Assembly: GCA_034440635.1 (NCBI GenBank)
Contig: JAOTON010001685.1
Span: forward strand, 4,433,001 to 4,497,000
Length of the DNA stretch: 64,000 nt
Direction: 5' to 3'
DNA from: Lepas anatifera
Lineage: Eukaryota; Arthropoda; Thecostraca; Lepadidae
Numbering within the stretch: the stretch's first letter is position 1; each line of letters starts with the position of its first letter. The notes beneath the pieces are model-generated. The model was not told the DNA's origin and made no database searches. It was given only the letters and a program-made list of their open reading frames with translations. The position numbers and the translations under genes are program-made. Shown here piece after piece: positions 1 to 14,252 of the stretch.

Positions 1-720
1 CCAGTGCTCGTGTTTTCCAGTGCATAAGGTCAGCCCAAGGGGGGTCCGCGGACCCCAAGGACCCCCGTGGCTACGCCACTGGACCGGAATGCATTGTTTT
101 ACAGGGACCCACCTAATTAATTAGGTAGGTCCCTAATTAACGGGGAGGCGAGTTTAGGCCATAAGCGGATCCAGAGGAGGGAATTCCCTCCCCTGGATCC
201 GCTTATGGCCTAAATCCCCTTCTCTAGATACGCCTACGCCAGGAATGCCCTGCTCCGTAGTGCGCCCTAACATTTTTCTTTCTGTATCCGCCTATGACAC
301 ATGCTTAATTTTGTTGGGTCCCGTCTTCTACCCTTCCCTGGATCTGCCCATGGCCTGAGTCCACTTCCCTGGATACGCCCATGCAGGGGCACCGCCACGG
401 AATTTTCGCAGGGGGACAGACCCGGGCTGCGAGTGACCGGGGAGGCGAATTTTGAGCATATTCGGTACCTGACAACATTAATAACCATCGACCCAGAAAC
501 TCTGGGAGATGTTCCCCCCTGGCAGGACAACAGGGGGACGCGTCCCCCCGTCCCCCTCCCCGCTTTCGACGCCCATGCGCCCATACCAAGAATCCCTCGC
601 CCAAGCTTCTCATGGGGAGATCCCGGGAATCTGGGGAAATTTAGAAATCTTGGGATTTTTTTTGGCTCCACGCAAAACCCAATGTCTCTATCTGGCAAAG
701 GTGAGACGTCTCCCTAGCAG
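1..720. repeat. Transposon debris with palindromic ends
   Basis: No gene is visible. The stretch contains a near-perfect 62 bp palindrome (153-214; one mismatch, centred on AATT) built from the motif GGATCCGCTTATGGCC, a second small palindrome near 110-130 (CTAATTAATTAG), and several CTGGATCCGCC- or TGGCTACGCCACTG-like strings. Such strings are typical of hAT-type terminal inverted repeats and recur elsewhere in the window. No matching second end or target duplication was found, so this is called only as transposon-derived. Confidence 0.5.
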
Positions 721-3650
721 TACCGATAATTTTAGATGGCTGGTGCGACTCATCTGGACTGCTGCCATACTTCACAGACTGGCAAGTAGGTGCTGTTGAT
801 TTTTCCGATACAAAGTTGTTGGCATTACAGGCCCAAGAAGGCCTCTTTCCAAATGTTTATCAGCTTCAAATTCAACTTCAGCTTGAAAAAGTAGCACTAG
901 TAGCAGCAGCAGTTTCAGGAAACAGGATAGCAGACAAAGCTGTAGCAGTTTCAAAACTACCTGCAAGCACACTGATGGAAAAAATCACACTGAAGAGTAA
1001 AAAAATAAAATAAGGACAGTAACACAGATAGAAAACACTAACAGTTATCTATGTTATCGACCACTTACCTGTAGAAGTACACTCTTAACGAGTGCATTGA
1101 CGGAGGGTGCAAAGAGGTCTTTAGTACCTTGAAAGCACCATAGAACGATACCCCCTTTTGTGAAGATTACGAAGAAATCCAACATTTTGGATGAAAATAC
1201 TGACTACACCATCAAAAATACACTAATGTATAAGCAAATGAGAATGCTCAGTCAGTTCTTTTTCTTCCTGAACAGTACCTATTCTCTACTTTTTCCTCCC
1301 TGACTGACGTCTTTTCTCTTGATGTCAATATGCTATCCCCTTACAACAAAAAACAGCTGTTATCTTGAGCAGCCTGGTACGGATCTGGAATACTTTGATT
1401 TAGGGACTACTTTAATTACTCTGGAAAGCCTGAAAATATTGAGCTTGTTCTTCAATTTACTTTTTCTAAAGCAGAAGAGAATGGTTTTAATCCTCTAAAA
1501 CGTATTATTTTTGAACATTTTGCATGGAAAAATTCTTGCAAACATATATTTTTTGAAAAAATAAATTGACCTACTGGAGGTCTCTAGTAGTTTCCCTTCA
1601 GTTGAGAAGTATTTCAAGAGGTATATTCGAGACTTATCTATTTTGCCTATGAGACGTGGCCACTGGTTGGCTGCCACATGCAAGCAGCAAGCAAGAAACA
1701 TGATAAAACATGTTCAATTGTTATTAGTGGGCCTTGTGGAGATCAGGGGGCGGACATGAGATACTTCTCTAGAATTCTGGGGGTTTTGAAGGTTCCACTT
1801 CTGGTTCTAACAGTTTTTTGGCAGCAAAATTTAACATGTAATTCCAATGGGACGGTTTGCAGGGGTTTGGGGGCACGGGCCAGTGGGAAAATTTAAGTGG
1901 TGCTTGAGGGTATATTTTTTATTTTTGGTATGTAAAATTGATCAGGCTATCTTCTGGGTGCAGTTTTTAGTCTCTAAAGCGCTTTTATAACAAGGAAAAT
2001 CCACAATAAACTTCATGCTAATTCCTTCAGAATTCTGTTTCAAACGTTTCGATTACCCAATCAAAATGCTGCATTCTACCTTATGCTAGCAAAATTAGAA
2101 TTATCTTGAACAAAACCCTTCAAAATACAGCCGTATCCTCAACGTGCTGCCAAATCAGGCAGTCAGCTGGCTGTCATGTCCGAACCGTATCGTGGAGATC
2201 ATCGGTAATCGGCAGTATATCGTCATTTCTTCTGAGTTTGAAACGGAAAGGCTAATCCGGCGCGAATTATCCGACCATCTTCATGGTGATTGCCGGGTGG
2301 TGCCATAGGTGTGTAATACCGATCCATAACTTGGGTTCCAGAAGAAATCAAGTTATTGCAACATTGCGGTTAATATTTAGGTATCATACAGGTAAGTAAT
2401 GTCACATCAACATGGAGATGTTGCCAAAACCTGCTTTAACGTGTGAATATCATGCTTACTACCTACTTTGACTCGCAATTGCAATGGATGCCTTTAAATG
2501 CCTGTCAAGTTAACTTTGCTTACCTGGACTGGTAAGCATTTCAATTTACCTAACTTTCTCCCCTTCTTCTTATTTTTGTGTACCTATATTTTTCCTATAT
2601 GATGCAAACCTGCTCAAAATTGAAATTACTTCAATAAATGGAGCTTGATGATGTAAGACAATAACTGCTGAGGTCACCTGAGGAGGCGTGTGCCCATTGC
2701 TTACCTTACCTTACCTAGGTAAGGTAATCAATGATAAATTATACCTACCTACCTATTGCTGTGTCCATTCTGCTAGGTCAGATAACATCCCAGGAGATAC
2801 CTAACTGGGATGCAAGATAATCATGGTCTTTCCACAGCTGGAGCCTGACAAGTGCTCTGTGACTGACACACAAGATCGAAGAAGACAAAATTTTGTCCCA
2901 AGATATGGATACCAAAAAATCACCAAGCTAAAAATCATGGTTGCTGGATAGGATGAGTGATCAGACTTCAACTTACGCATTCACATGTATTTACCTCCTC
3001 ATTATGCTTGGAGATGGGTTACGATGCAGGCTCCAGCACTCTTCATTGGGAGTGCATTGCTGGAGTTTTTTTTTGGGGGGGGTAAGAAGAACACAAAATT
3101 TAAATTGGATCTAAAAAGATGCCAAAAAAGGCCAACTTAGTTTGAAAGCTTCAACCTGCAGCAGAGGATAGGTTTTTTGGAGCCAATATCTCTCTGGCCA
3201 AAAAGCTGACATCTTTGCCTACAGTTCATCTAGTAGAGTATGGAAGTAACCTCTTAGTGGTAGAATTTTCTAGGATATTGGGACGGAAAGAATGAGGGAT
3301 ATGTAATTTCTTGCCATTTAAACCATAGAGTTAATGATTGAAATTTAAAATATTGGGTACTATCCACTGGATAGTATCCAGCACAGTGTCTGTCTTCTTG
3401 GCTTGCCCCTTCCTATACATACATAAGTGCACTATTTCAGAGAGTAGAGTATATGTCTAGTCCACCATCCTTGAAAAAATTGAGGTTCTGGAGTGAGCAA
3501 GGGATTTTTATGTGCACCAGTGGGCCTGAAGATGCTCATTACCAGCAGAAAATTGTGGTGGCATATGAAAATTTATATTCAATTTATTAATAGAGAAATA
3601 GTGAGCTTCATGCCATCAGGTTCACTTTTCAGTGAAACCTGGACCCACTT
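720..3650. other. Intergenic, no gene recognised
   Basis: AT-rich sequence with only short open frames and no recognisable protein, tRNA or splice-supported exon. There are short simple runs: CAG-rich at about 900-925, and TTACC and TACC tandem runs at about 2700-2755. Nothing else can be supported. Confidence 0.6.
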
Positions 3651-3653
3651 CAG

Positions 3654-3776
3654 CAGGGATGCGGAGCCGGAGCTGGTCGGAGCCGACCATTCTGCCCGGA
3701 GCCTGAGCTGCTGAAACACTTTTGATCGGAGCCGGAGCAGGAGCCGTCAGAAAGGGTCCGGCTCCGGCTCCCAAAG
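3654..3776 (+). repeat. GGAGCC-rich repeat with hAT-like end
   Basis: Begins CAGGGATGCGGAGCCGG and contains many copies of GGAGCC and its variants. CAGGGATG is a typical hAT terminal start. A similar GGAGCC block at 10824-10999 ends in the inverse string GCATCCCTG. The 8 bp outside each end (cacttcag and cttttcag) match at 6 of 8 positions, so the two could be the ends of one 7.3 kb element, but this is not secure. Confidence 0.4.
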
Positions 3777-3883
3777 AGCTCTAAAATTACCAAAAATCAA
3801 GCGTGAAATGGTCATACTTTACCTCGTGAGATGCCGCATGGAAACACATTTTTTCACCTGAAATATTACATTTTCCCAATATG

Positions 3884-3929
<46 letters not shown>
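3884..3929. repeat. (TA)n microsatellite
   Basis: About 46 bp of uninterrupted TA dinucleotides directly visible in the sequence. Confidence 0.95.
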
Positions 3930-3932
<3 letters not shown>

Positions 3933-5383
3933 GATTCGTGAAGTATTGCAACTAAGGTGTTCCGTAGACGGTCTCACTCTCGGGTAGGGGATGCGCTCCG
4001 GCTATTTAGCATGGGCAGAAATTAGCAACAAATGAATACATTGGCGGACACTGGCGGATCCATAGGGGGGGCAAAAAGGCATTTGCCCTCAAACGCCCGA
4101 TTTTTTGCGATTTTTTCCGATTTTCTTAAAAAAACATATGTTTTTCACGATTTACCCCATACCGTCGGCCTGCATCCGTCCCTGTTGGCAGACGCAGGGG
4201 AAAGGCCATTTTGGCCATGGCCCCTCCAAAGCTCTGGATGGGGGGCAGACTATCTTTTGGCCCCCAAAGGCCGAATAAATTTTTTTAGAAAGGTGTTTAC
4301 ACTAGGTCTGTCGAGCAATAAAATATTTGCTCCCACCCCCCTCCCCCAGGAGAGCTATCATGTACTCGGAGAAGTAGTTTATACTAGGTCTGTCGAGAGC
4401 CGAGGGCAAAAGGCGCAGAAAACAGCATCCTCGTCACTCGATGCGGCACTAGCCGACTTCAAAAACTTGGGTCGCCTAAAGGGGGCGACCGTATGGGACA
4501 TCTAGATAGATATCCAGCCATCATCCAGCGGGCTAGCCTGGTAATGGCCGCGCTACCAGTTACTCAGGTGTCCGTGAAGAGGTAGTTCTCTGCGATGAGG
4601 CTACTGCTTACTGATCTCAGGTCCAGACTGAGAGCTGACATATTGGAGGCAATGTTGCTGCTCCGCTCCAACCGCGATTGGGTGGTGTAGTGAGCGAACC
4701 AGCTGCTGGGCCCTGGGCAGTATGGTGGTTGGTTTCGATTTTTCTCGAAAAGGAATTATGCCATCAGCCTATCTGATGTGTTTTTTTGATGTTGAAAACT
4801 GTTAGCTCAGCGAAATTTTTATTTGCGGGCCGTCCAAGCTTTACTTGATCGTTGTATCTTTGATTTTTATGTGGGTTTGCGGACATGTCTGACCCATTAG
4901 GGTCGTAAAAAAACGTGTTTTTGCTGTTCAGACTCGAACCCACTTTTCCCATTATATATTCAATTATGATTTCAATGAGCCACATTCCAAGCATCTACGA
5001 CAACGGGAAATATCGCCTCAAACCGTTTAAATATTTCATGTTTCAGGTGCGATAGGCCACCCGGCGTTGCAGTCTCCCCCTGTTAAATTGGCATGAAAGG
5101 GGTGCATAACCTACCAGTAAAGACAGCGTGGCATGTGCGTGCGTATAGGAGCGGTAGATGGGATTTAACATGCAGGCATTTACTTGTCAGATGTATTTGC
5201 AGCACAATACAAATACATGTTATTCCACAAAAAAACCTGAAATTAAATGGCTCAGCACCCTAGTACTCTACATCCCGACAGAACAGACTAACCTTGACAA
5301 CATTCGTTGACGGCCCTGACAACATTCGTTGGAGAACGTCATTGGGGCAGGTGCTTCTCCCTATTCTCCTGAGAACTATTTAA

Positions 5384-6220
5384 CACGCGCATTGACGGGG
5401 GGGCGGGTACCCGCCCCTCGGGTTTTTCGGAGATAATAGAAAAACGGCGGCGCGTAGCGCCGCCGTACTTGGCATACCTTTTCCCTCATCATTTTTACAA
5501 CTTTTGTGAAAATTTTAAGGTTAGGTCATCTCAGGTCAGGTCACCAGTACAGGTCAAGTGACGTGACCTCAAAAAAAGTTTAAGATAGTATAACTCAAAG
5601 CAGGGTGAACTTATCTGGTTGAAACTCATATCACATAATGGGCCCACCGAGTTCTCTAAAATATGTTCCGGTATTTTTTATATCGATGACCGAAGGTCTG
5701 GTACGAGGCATGACCTCTCCATTGGAAATACATGGGAAAAATGGTTTTTACTGAATAACTCAGTCACCGATGGTGATAAAGCGTTTATTTTAGCTGCATT
5801 AGACTCGCCCTGGCTTTCCGGTTCTAGTGATATGCATTTTATATAATTTGACCCTGACCTGACCTCAGGTCAGGTCAAATTCTTGATTTGACCTAGCAAG
5901 GTCAAGTTATATATCATTCAATTTGGCTTGCTGCGAGGATTCATATGGTTTAAGTCGGTTTGCTTTATCTTTACTTGTTCAGATTTAATGGCCGAAAAAC
6001 TTAATTTATATGTTATCCCTATGACGGCATGTTTTGACCTCTCGTGACCTCAAATGTAAGCTGAAAAAAATGGGTTTAATATTTTGGATGGAGAAGTGGA
6101 TGGGCTACCCAACGCCGTTTACCATTTTTCGCTACCTACCGTGGTTCTCGAGATCTTAGGGGGCGGTACCCGCCCCCCTCGTCAAAGCGAAGGTGGCTCA
6201 GACCCCCGTCAATGCGCGTG
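5384..6220. mobile_element. TTAA-flanked MITE M1 (piggyBac-like)
   Basis: 837 bp element flanked by TTAA at 5380-5383 and 6221-6224. Both ends carry the inverted repeat CACGCGCATTGACGGGGG. Just inside each end lies a GC hairpin: GGGGCGGG-TA-CCCGCCCC on the left and GGGGGCGG-TAC-CCGCCCCC on the right. The empty site is preserved in the window: the inverted arm at about 10110-10140 reads continuously through a single TTAA. A TTAA target and short terminal repeats are hallmarks of piggyBac-type elements. There is no transposase, so it is non-autonomous. The interior has repeated AGGTCA/TGACCT hexamers (about 5520-5570 and 5850-5900). Confidence 0.88.
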
Positions 6221-6539
6221 TTAAGAGCTCTGATACTGCTAGAAGAAGACCCTGCTGCATATTTTTCCTTTGGATGGCTCACAAAATCTTCCACCAGCTT
6301 CACACCACGTTCTGTGGGACTGTTCACGACAGTAAGTTCTGGAACACCTTGAAACAGGGGAAGCTATACCAGTTTCCAGGTTCTCAACGGAGCAATTTCA
6401 TGTCAGAATCTTTCAAATTTAGGCACTCGAATACCAGCCAGCTTTCAGGAATGACAAATTGGCAGAGGCCTGGTACCAAGCCGAGCTCTTCATCTGAAAG
6501 GTGGATGGTTTTGCTGTTTAGGCCAGGTACTGTGTCACT

Positions 6540-7890
6540 GCCTTTTTACCACCAGCATTGTGATTCTTATTTGCGAGGCAGATTATAACTTTCTGGTCAC
6601 AAATAACAGTTGCGTTTGCACATTGTGTTCAGCGCCTCTACACAATGCCGGAGTATTTTTATTGGAAAACCTATCAGGGAACGTTCCTGGATCATCAGGC
6701 CCGGCCAGTGCTTTGGTTCTGGAAGACATGCCAGCTCTGTTTTTCCTTGAGAAGATAATCACGAATTGCGCAAGCTAGTTTACGTGTGTCTGTCAGGAGA
6801 GGTTGTCTCCAACAAATGTCTGTTTAGAAGACCCGGAGCCCACCAGCAAGCCATATTCATGGAATATAGGACATTTATGGCATGAAGTGCGTGCTACTAC
6901 TAAGTCAGATTCCGTTCATCATTCCAGAAGACACTTAAAGACTGAATATTATATTTTTGGTGTTAAACAACGCATCAACTGTTAAGGTCATAAGCTCATA
7001 TGGCACCAGAGGTGAGAGGGAAAGAATTAGCTTAAGCTAGAGCAGGGCGCCAGATTCTGCCTCTGGGTGGCCTCGAACCCACGACACCCAGTACATACAG
7101 AATGTCATTGGCTGAGCCGAGCGCAAGCGCTAACCGACTGAGCCACTCCAGACCCCGAAAGGGTTGGCGGCTTTCCTTATAAGTGGTTCTAAACCATGTA
7201 TCTGGGTTCCTCCGTCACGGATAGTCAGCTTTAGAGCCTTCGATGAGCCTGAAAGCTATCCATAAAATGCAGTGCAGTGCTTTCATTAAATAATATAGAA
7301 ATCGCCCTGAATGTGCTTAAATCACTTTGCCATCAGCTGTGGTATCTGAGCACAGAAAGTTATATTCTGTCCCGCTGGTGAGAACCACCACCTTGGTGTA
7401 AGGAGCCAGTCGCACAACAATTGGTCAAAACAGCAAACAATACAAGTCGGTCGCTCACAGTGGGAGGACGTATTTTTTCAGTGCTCAAGAAATTGACGGA
7501 ATTCATCCCGTTCTAACTTACGCTCGAAGTTGATATTGCAATGGCGTATTGTTATTTTTCTTGGCTACATCGCGAACTGATTTTCATTCGCCTCAGACAT
7601 CTGTGGGATAAGACAAAGCAAGACAAAATATGAAATATTGAATGTGGTTTTGTCCTCCATGCTATTTTTGCGGCCTATTTTTACGCTTGATTTTTCGCTT
7701 CGACGCACGTGATTTTGGACGCCGCTTGGGACAAGAAGTGTCTGGAGCAGAGTGTTTAAAAATTCCATCCACTTTCAAGGCTTTCTAGTGGTGATGGCCT
7801 TGGCCAAGTTATCTTATTTCAAAAATAAAGTTACGGAGACAAGATAAAAATTATAACATGAAGACAAGATAAAACATGAAGACAAGAATA
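6540..7890. other. Loop of the foldback, no gene recognised
   Basis: No recognised coding sequence. The only identifiable part is the tRNA-derived SINE-like piece near 7045-7158. Confidence 0.5.
7045..7158 (-). repeat. tRNA-derived SINE head
   Basis: Read on the - strand this has a pol III A box (TGGCTCAGTCGGTTAGCG) and, about 60 bp on, a B box (GGGTTCGAGGC). The spacing is longer than in a type I tRNA and the arms do not fold into an intact cloverleaf, so this is a tRNA-like repeat and not a working tRNA gene. Confidence 0.5.
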
Positions 7891-8039
7891 AAGAAGTGAC
7901 TTATTTTGAGCTGGATGTGGATACGAAAATGAAACGAATACGAAGTCGAGCATCGTCGATTTCACCTTCATCTTCCTCAGTTTTGTTTTTAGTGCATATG
8001 TGTGTATGTGTGTGCGTAAGCGTTTGGCTGTCTGTGAAT

Positions 8040-9561
<1,522 letters not shown>

Positions 9562-10823
9562 AGCCGGAAATCCTTATCCTTATTCTCCTCTTCATCCTTA
9601 AACAACCTGGAGGCAGCGGGCGCATGCGCCTTGGGCAGCAGCGACCCCTCCAGGTAGTATTCCACCTTACTTTACCCTCATCCATCCTTATCCTTACGTC
9701 TCCTTCCATAGTTTGCACCACTTCATGTCCATTACGACGGTGCTTGAAAAGCCACCTCATGTGTGGAAGTGTCCGCAGCTAATACAAATTCACATTTGAC
9801 GAGGGCAAGCTTAAGTTTCCGATAGAGGCTATGAAGAGCTCGATGAATGCTCGGTACTAAGCCTCAGCCAGCTTGTCACTCCTGACAGCTGGCTGGTATT
9901 CGATAGCCTGAATCTGAAATATTCTGACCATAAATTGCTCCGTTAAGAAGCTGGTGACTGGTATAGTTTCTCCTGTTTCAAGGTATTCCAGAACTTAATG
10001 TGGTGAACGATCCCACAGAACGTGGTGTAAGGCTGGTGGAAGATTTCGGGAGCCATCTAAAGGGTAAAAATATGCAGCAGGGTCTTCTTCTAGAAGTATC
10101 AGAGCTCTTAAATAGTCCTCGGGAGAATAGGGAGAAGCACCTGCCCCAATGACGTTCTCCAACGAATGTTGTCAGAGAAAGGTTCCCCTCCGGAAGGCAT
10201 TTCTGTTCTGTCGGGATTTAGAGTACTAGGGTGCTGAACCATTTACTTTCAGGTCTTTTGTGGAATAACATGTATTTGTATTGCGCTGCAAATACATCTC
10301 ACAAGTAAATGCCTGCATGTTAAATCCCATCTACCGCTCTTATACGCACGCACACGCCACGCTGTCTTTATTGGTATGTTATGCATCCTTTTCATGCCAA
10401 TTTAACAAGGGGACATTGCAACACCGGGCGGCGAATCGCTCCTGAACCATGAAATCTTTAACCGTTTTGAGGCGATCTTTCCCGCTGTCGTAGATGCTTG
10501 GAATGTGGCTCATTGAAATAAGAATTGAATAAATAATGGGAAAAAGTGGATTCGAGTCTGAAAAGTAAAATAATTGTTTTTTGAACGACCCTACTGACCC
10601 ATATTTCTGTTTGCCAGAACAGTGCAGTGCAGTTTGCTATACGAATACACTGCAGTGTAGGTTGGTCCAGTTTTGAGGTTCACTGGCTTTTGGCATCTGG
10701 TCAAGAGCGTTCGTTCATCCAGTCGCCATTTTTTATTCGTAAAAATACATAATCACTTTGTATCTGATGGACTTCCACGCCCTTGAGAACGTGTCGATCA
10801 CATTTTGGATATAGGTACATTGC

Positions 10824-10999
10824 CGGAGCCGGAGCCGGTCGGAGCCGACTATTTTGCCCGGAGCCGGAGCCGTTAGGACACTTGAACCCGGAGCCGGAGC
10901 CGGAGCCGAAATCATAACCCCGGACCGGAGCCGGAGCCGAAATCATAACCCCGGACCGGAGCCGGAGCCGTCCAAAATTTTATCGGCTCTGCATCCCTG
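10824..10999. repeat. GGAGCC-rich repeat ending in GCATCCCTG
   Basis: Tandem GGAGCC hexamers with a roughly 31 bp higher-order duplication (CCGAAATCATAACCCCGGAC occurs twice). It ends in a CATCCCTG string that inverts the CAGGGATG start at 3654. Probably the subterminal and terminal part of a hAT-type element. Confidence 0.45.
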
Positions 11000-12120
11000 C
11001 TTTTCAGGACCCATTAGCAGCCTGTAGCTTGATTACAGACAGTGTGTGGGCTCCCTGCTGGTAAGGGGAGAGATAATGAGTTTCCAACCACAAAAACAGT
11101 AGGCTCATTGTCAAAAAGACATCTGGCAGAATTTGGGACTCCAACCCTCAGAGACCCAACCTAGTCAATCACTGGCTTTCCTGTAAGAACAATGGTTGGT
11201 CTCATGTAAGCCTTTAGGCTATCTTCAGTTTTGGTTCTCCTGCAGACCACAGTACTTGCTGTGCCTACCTCAGCTGACACCACAGCATCAGATGGGTGAT
11301 CTGTGGAACCATACTCCATAACCTGCCAGTCCCCCCCCCATCTGGACTTCCAGTGAAGACATATTGGTACACAGGCACCCCTTGCTTTCATGTCCAGAAA
11401 GACTGCCCCCCCCTCCCCAACCATTAATAAATCAAGGTCACTAGTTCCAGTCAGCCAGTGGGTGCTCACCCGGTGCGAGGGCTTTTTTGCAAGCGAACAG
11501 GTATTTAGTAGAAGCAGCTGAATGCAGGCAGCGGAAGACGGCATGTGCCGTAACCCACAGGACAGGTGGCGTCCTGGCTCAACATACCTATATTACGCCC
11601 AGGAAACCTCAAAATATCAATAGGGACAACAATATTTTAGAAGCATGCGACCAGTACACAGAAGGCGATTATTACCGTAACCGATTAAAACCGTGACACA
11701 CACAGAAGGTGAATGGGCGGGAAAATTATAGCCCGGCCTCAGGAGGCCCACCGCTCACGAGAGACTGCCTAGAGGGTGGATTTCAACCCCAAACTATCCA
11801 GAAAACGGACCCGAGGGTTGAAAGTGGATCCTTGATCAGCCAGTGAGCCTCTATCAATTTGTTATTGACTTGACCTATTATTCCATAGCAAAAATGCGAT
11901 CGGAATAGGACTGGATCGGGACTCCTAGTTGAATCATTAAGCCTCTCGAGTGCTTTTCCCCAGCACTATAGCCTGATCCGTGCTATAGTAATGGAGAAAT
12001 AACACTCGATGAACTCGATGAACACTTCGATCCTGATCGCACCTGCAGTTGCCATGGAAACGAGGCCATTCTTTAAGCCCGAAGCTGGGCCACCGAAATG
12101 GACCGTATCTACCGAGTCGG
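11000..12120. other. Intergenic, no gene recognised
   Basis: Contains an open - strand frame at 11161-11544 (127 codons) with no recognisable domain, no supported splice border and no repeat identity. It is not called as a gene. Confidence 0.5.
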
Positions 12121-12149
12121 ACACGTCATCCTGCTGCGTCACGCCTGAA

Positions 12150-12400
12150 GCTCCGCCCATCTGGCCGTGACCTTTCCCTCCACGCCCCGCCTCCGCGCCG
12201 CGACCCGCGGGGCCGCAGGGCGGAGACTGCCCGGTCACGTGTTGGTTCCGGTTCCCGCGCGCGCCGCCGGACTCCAGCGCGCGCTCGCTCGCCAGTGTGC
12301 AGGCGCCCGGCGCTGCAGCTGTTACCCTGCCGGTCCCCACTTCCGATGTGCTTCCGCTCCCGTGCGTGCGGTTATGGTGCTTCTGATTGGTAGAACTGCA
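12150..12400 (+). promoter_or_regulatory. CpG-rich promoter-like patch
   Basis: A sharp local rise in CG dinucleotides over an AT-rich background, with GC-box-like strings (CGCCCCGCCTCC near 12183) and an E-box CACGTG at 12236-12241. It lies upstream of a strong splice donor (12544) and of the coding exons of the BH3-like gene, so I infer it is that gene's promoter or first exon. No TATA box was identified. Confidence 0.45.
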
Positions 12401-12543
12401 ACGAAATCTGTGGTGCGTTCCTGTGTTCTGATTATTGGCTGATGGATCTGAATCGGTTTCCCTCGCTGGTGTGGTAGTACTATGGCAGTCGTCGCAGGCT
12501 GTTAGCCGAGCTTTTCCAGACCTGGGTTTCTTCGTATTTCCAG
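12400..12543 (+). other. Candidate 5' non-coding exon of BH3-like gene
   Basis: The stretch ends TTTCCAG followed by GTGAGTG, a near-consensus 5' splice site with GT at 12544. It sits directly downstream of the CpG-rich patch. No long reading frame crosses it, so it would be 5' UTR. The start is not defined by sequence; the lower bound given is approximate. Confidence 0.35.
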
Positions 12544-12599
12544 GTGAGTGTCGGATGAAGGTGAGTGAAGTCCACTACCTCCCGTGAATTAACGTCGCT

Positions 12600-14240
12600 C
12601 GGCTTCACCAGATTCATCATTGCGATGACTTGAAATACCAAAAGTGAACGACGGATAATTGGTTGAATTTGGAAATTGATACATTAAGGGCGCTCCGATT
12701 TTTGGTTTCTCCGGGCGCGTTATCTTCTTACTTCTATGTATAGTGACTATGCGACTTCTCTTGCATTTAGTTTATTTGATTGAATTGAGAGTCGCGGCAT
12801 TCTCGCAGCTCGACTTAGATGTGTGTCCCTGCACCTTCCACCGTATGAAGTGGGACAGGGCTGCTTTTTTTTGACAAAACAGTCAAATATACTCCTAAGC
12901 CAGGGCCGAGGATTGCCGAAAATAGTTTGGGTGCCTAAATTTGAAGGAATGCCGATAATCATCTCGCCAAAATAGATAGGATAATATCTACAGGGTGTTT
13001 CATAATGAATGATATTTTTGAATTGGTCATAATGCGGCTATAAATAGGTTGTTGTGGTATGATTTACATATCAATCGAAAGCGAATTTTGGGACATTTAC
13101 GATTTTTTGTATTTTGATAGCTGTTTTTATATTTTTGCTGGTTCAAAACAGTCTTAAAAATTAGTAGAAAATACTGTCTATTCTGCCTTCATAAAAAATT
13201 TAGTAGAAATCACGCGCGTATCACGTGACAAGTATCACGCCAATGGCACCGCAAACATTATATCGTCACTGTGGTACATCACGGTCCACACGCGCATTGC
13301 CTCTGGAAATCAATTGTAAAAACACACCTCTCAAGCTTAGGAAAGCTTGGGTCCAAGCAAGCAATCCCCAATTGGTTCATGTCCCTTGTGGTTTTCGAGA
13401 TCTTAGGGGGCCAGTACCCGTCCCCCGTCAAAGCGAGGGTGGCTCAGACCCCCGTCAATGTGCGTGGTAAAAAGTATTTTGTTACCCGCCCTCCACTTTC
13501 ATGTCACTGTTTAAACTGTATTCTAGAATGCTTTGCTGCTAAGAATGATAATGTGTAATGATCTTCCGTAGGACGTCAGACGGAAATTACAATATGGACT
13601 AAGTTTTTCCATAAAGTAAAATGATTTTCTCACGAAAATATAATTATGTTAACATTTGATGATGCTCTCGTTTTGTTACCCCGAGTTTTATGAAACACTT
13701 TTCTCCAGAACAGTAGCTTAAACTTAGCCGAAACCTTCCATCATTCTTGGTGATGTAAAGTTACTTCTGCACCACAATAGTTTAAATTGCTACTCCCTAC
13801 GACATGTCTGATACACTGTGTTGCAAGTAGCACCTCAAGGCTGTGCGGTGCATTTTTTTATCTTAGAACGATGTATATATTTAGCTGTCGAGCGAAGGCC
13901 CGCCATTATTTTCTTCGAGGACTACCTACAGAATATTACAGCTTACAAATTAGGACGCACGGTTACACAATCTCTGCGAACAATATGAAATCCCATATTT
14001 ATGATGCTTCCAGGCCCAAGATGGTAGGCACCCTTCAACATTAATAGCGATTAACAACTAGCCTGGCTTCAAGTTTCGACAATGTATCAGCTTCTCTCTC
14101 TCGGTTCTGCCCTCGGGGAATCGGCTTCACTTGGTGTACTTGGCCATGCGAAAAGATCAGTACTGCTGCATTGACTTGTGCACCGCAGCTCGGCATTGTG
14201 AACCGGTGTAGGTGCGCGCTACGCTAATGATCCCTGCGCC
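12600..14240. other. Putative intron with MITE remnant
   Basis: No gene recognised. A truncated right end of the TTAA MITE family lies at about 13385-13466: it reads GAGATCTTAGGGGG, then CCCCCGTCAATGTGCGTG, followed by GTAA in place of TTAA. No left end was found. Confidence 0.5.
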
Positions 14241-14252
14241 TAGCTCGGCAGT

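Noticed and set aside
6193..6588. 131-codon + strand frame
   Set aside because: Starts in the MITE end and continues through the foldback arm; the inverted arm does not keep the frame.
7045..7158. tRNA gene on the - strand
   Set aside because: A and B boxes are present but the arms do not fold and the B box is imperfect; called as a SINE head.
11161..11544. 127-codon - strand frame
   Set aside because: No recognisable domain, repeat relation or splice borders; compatible with chance.
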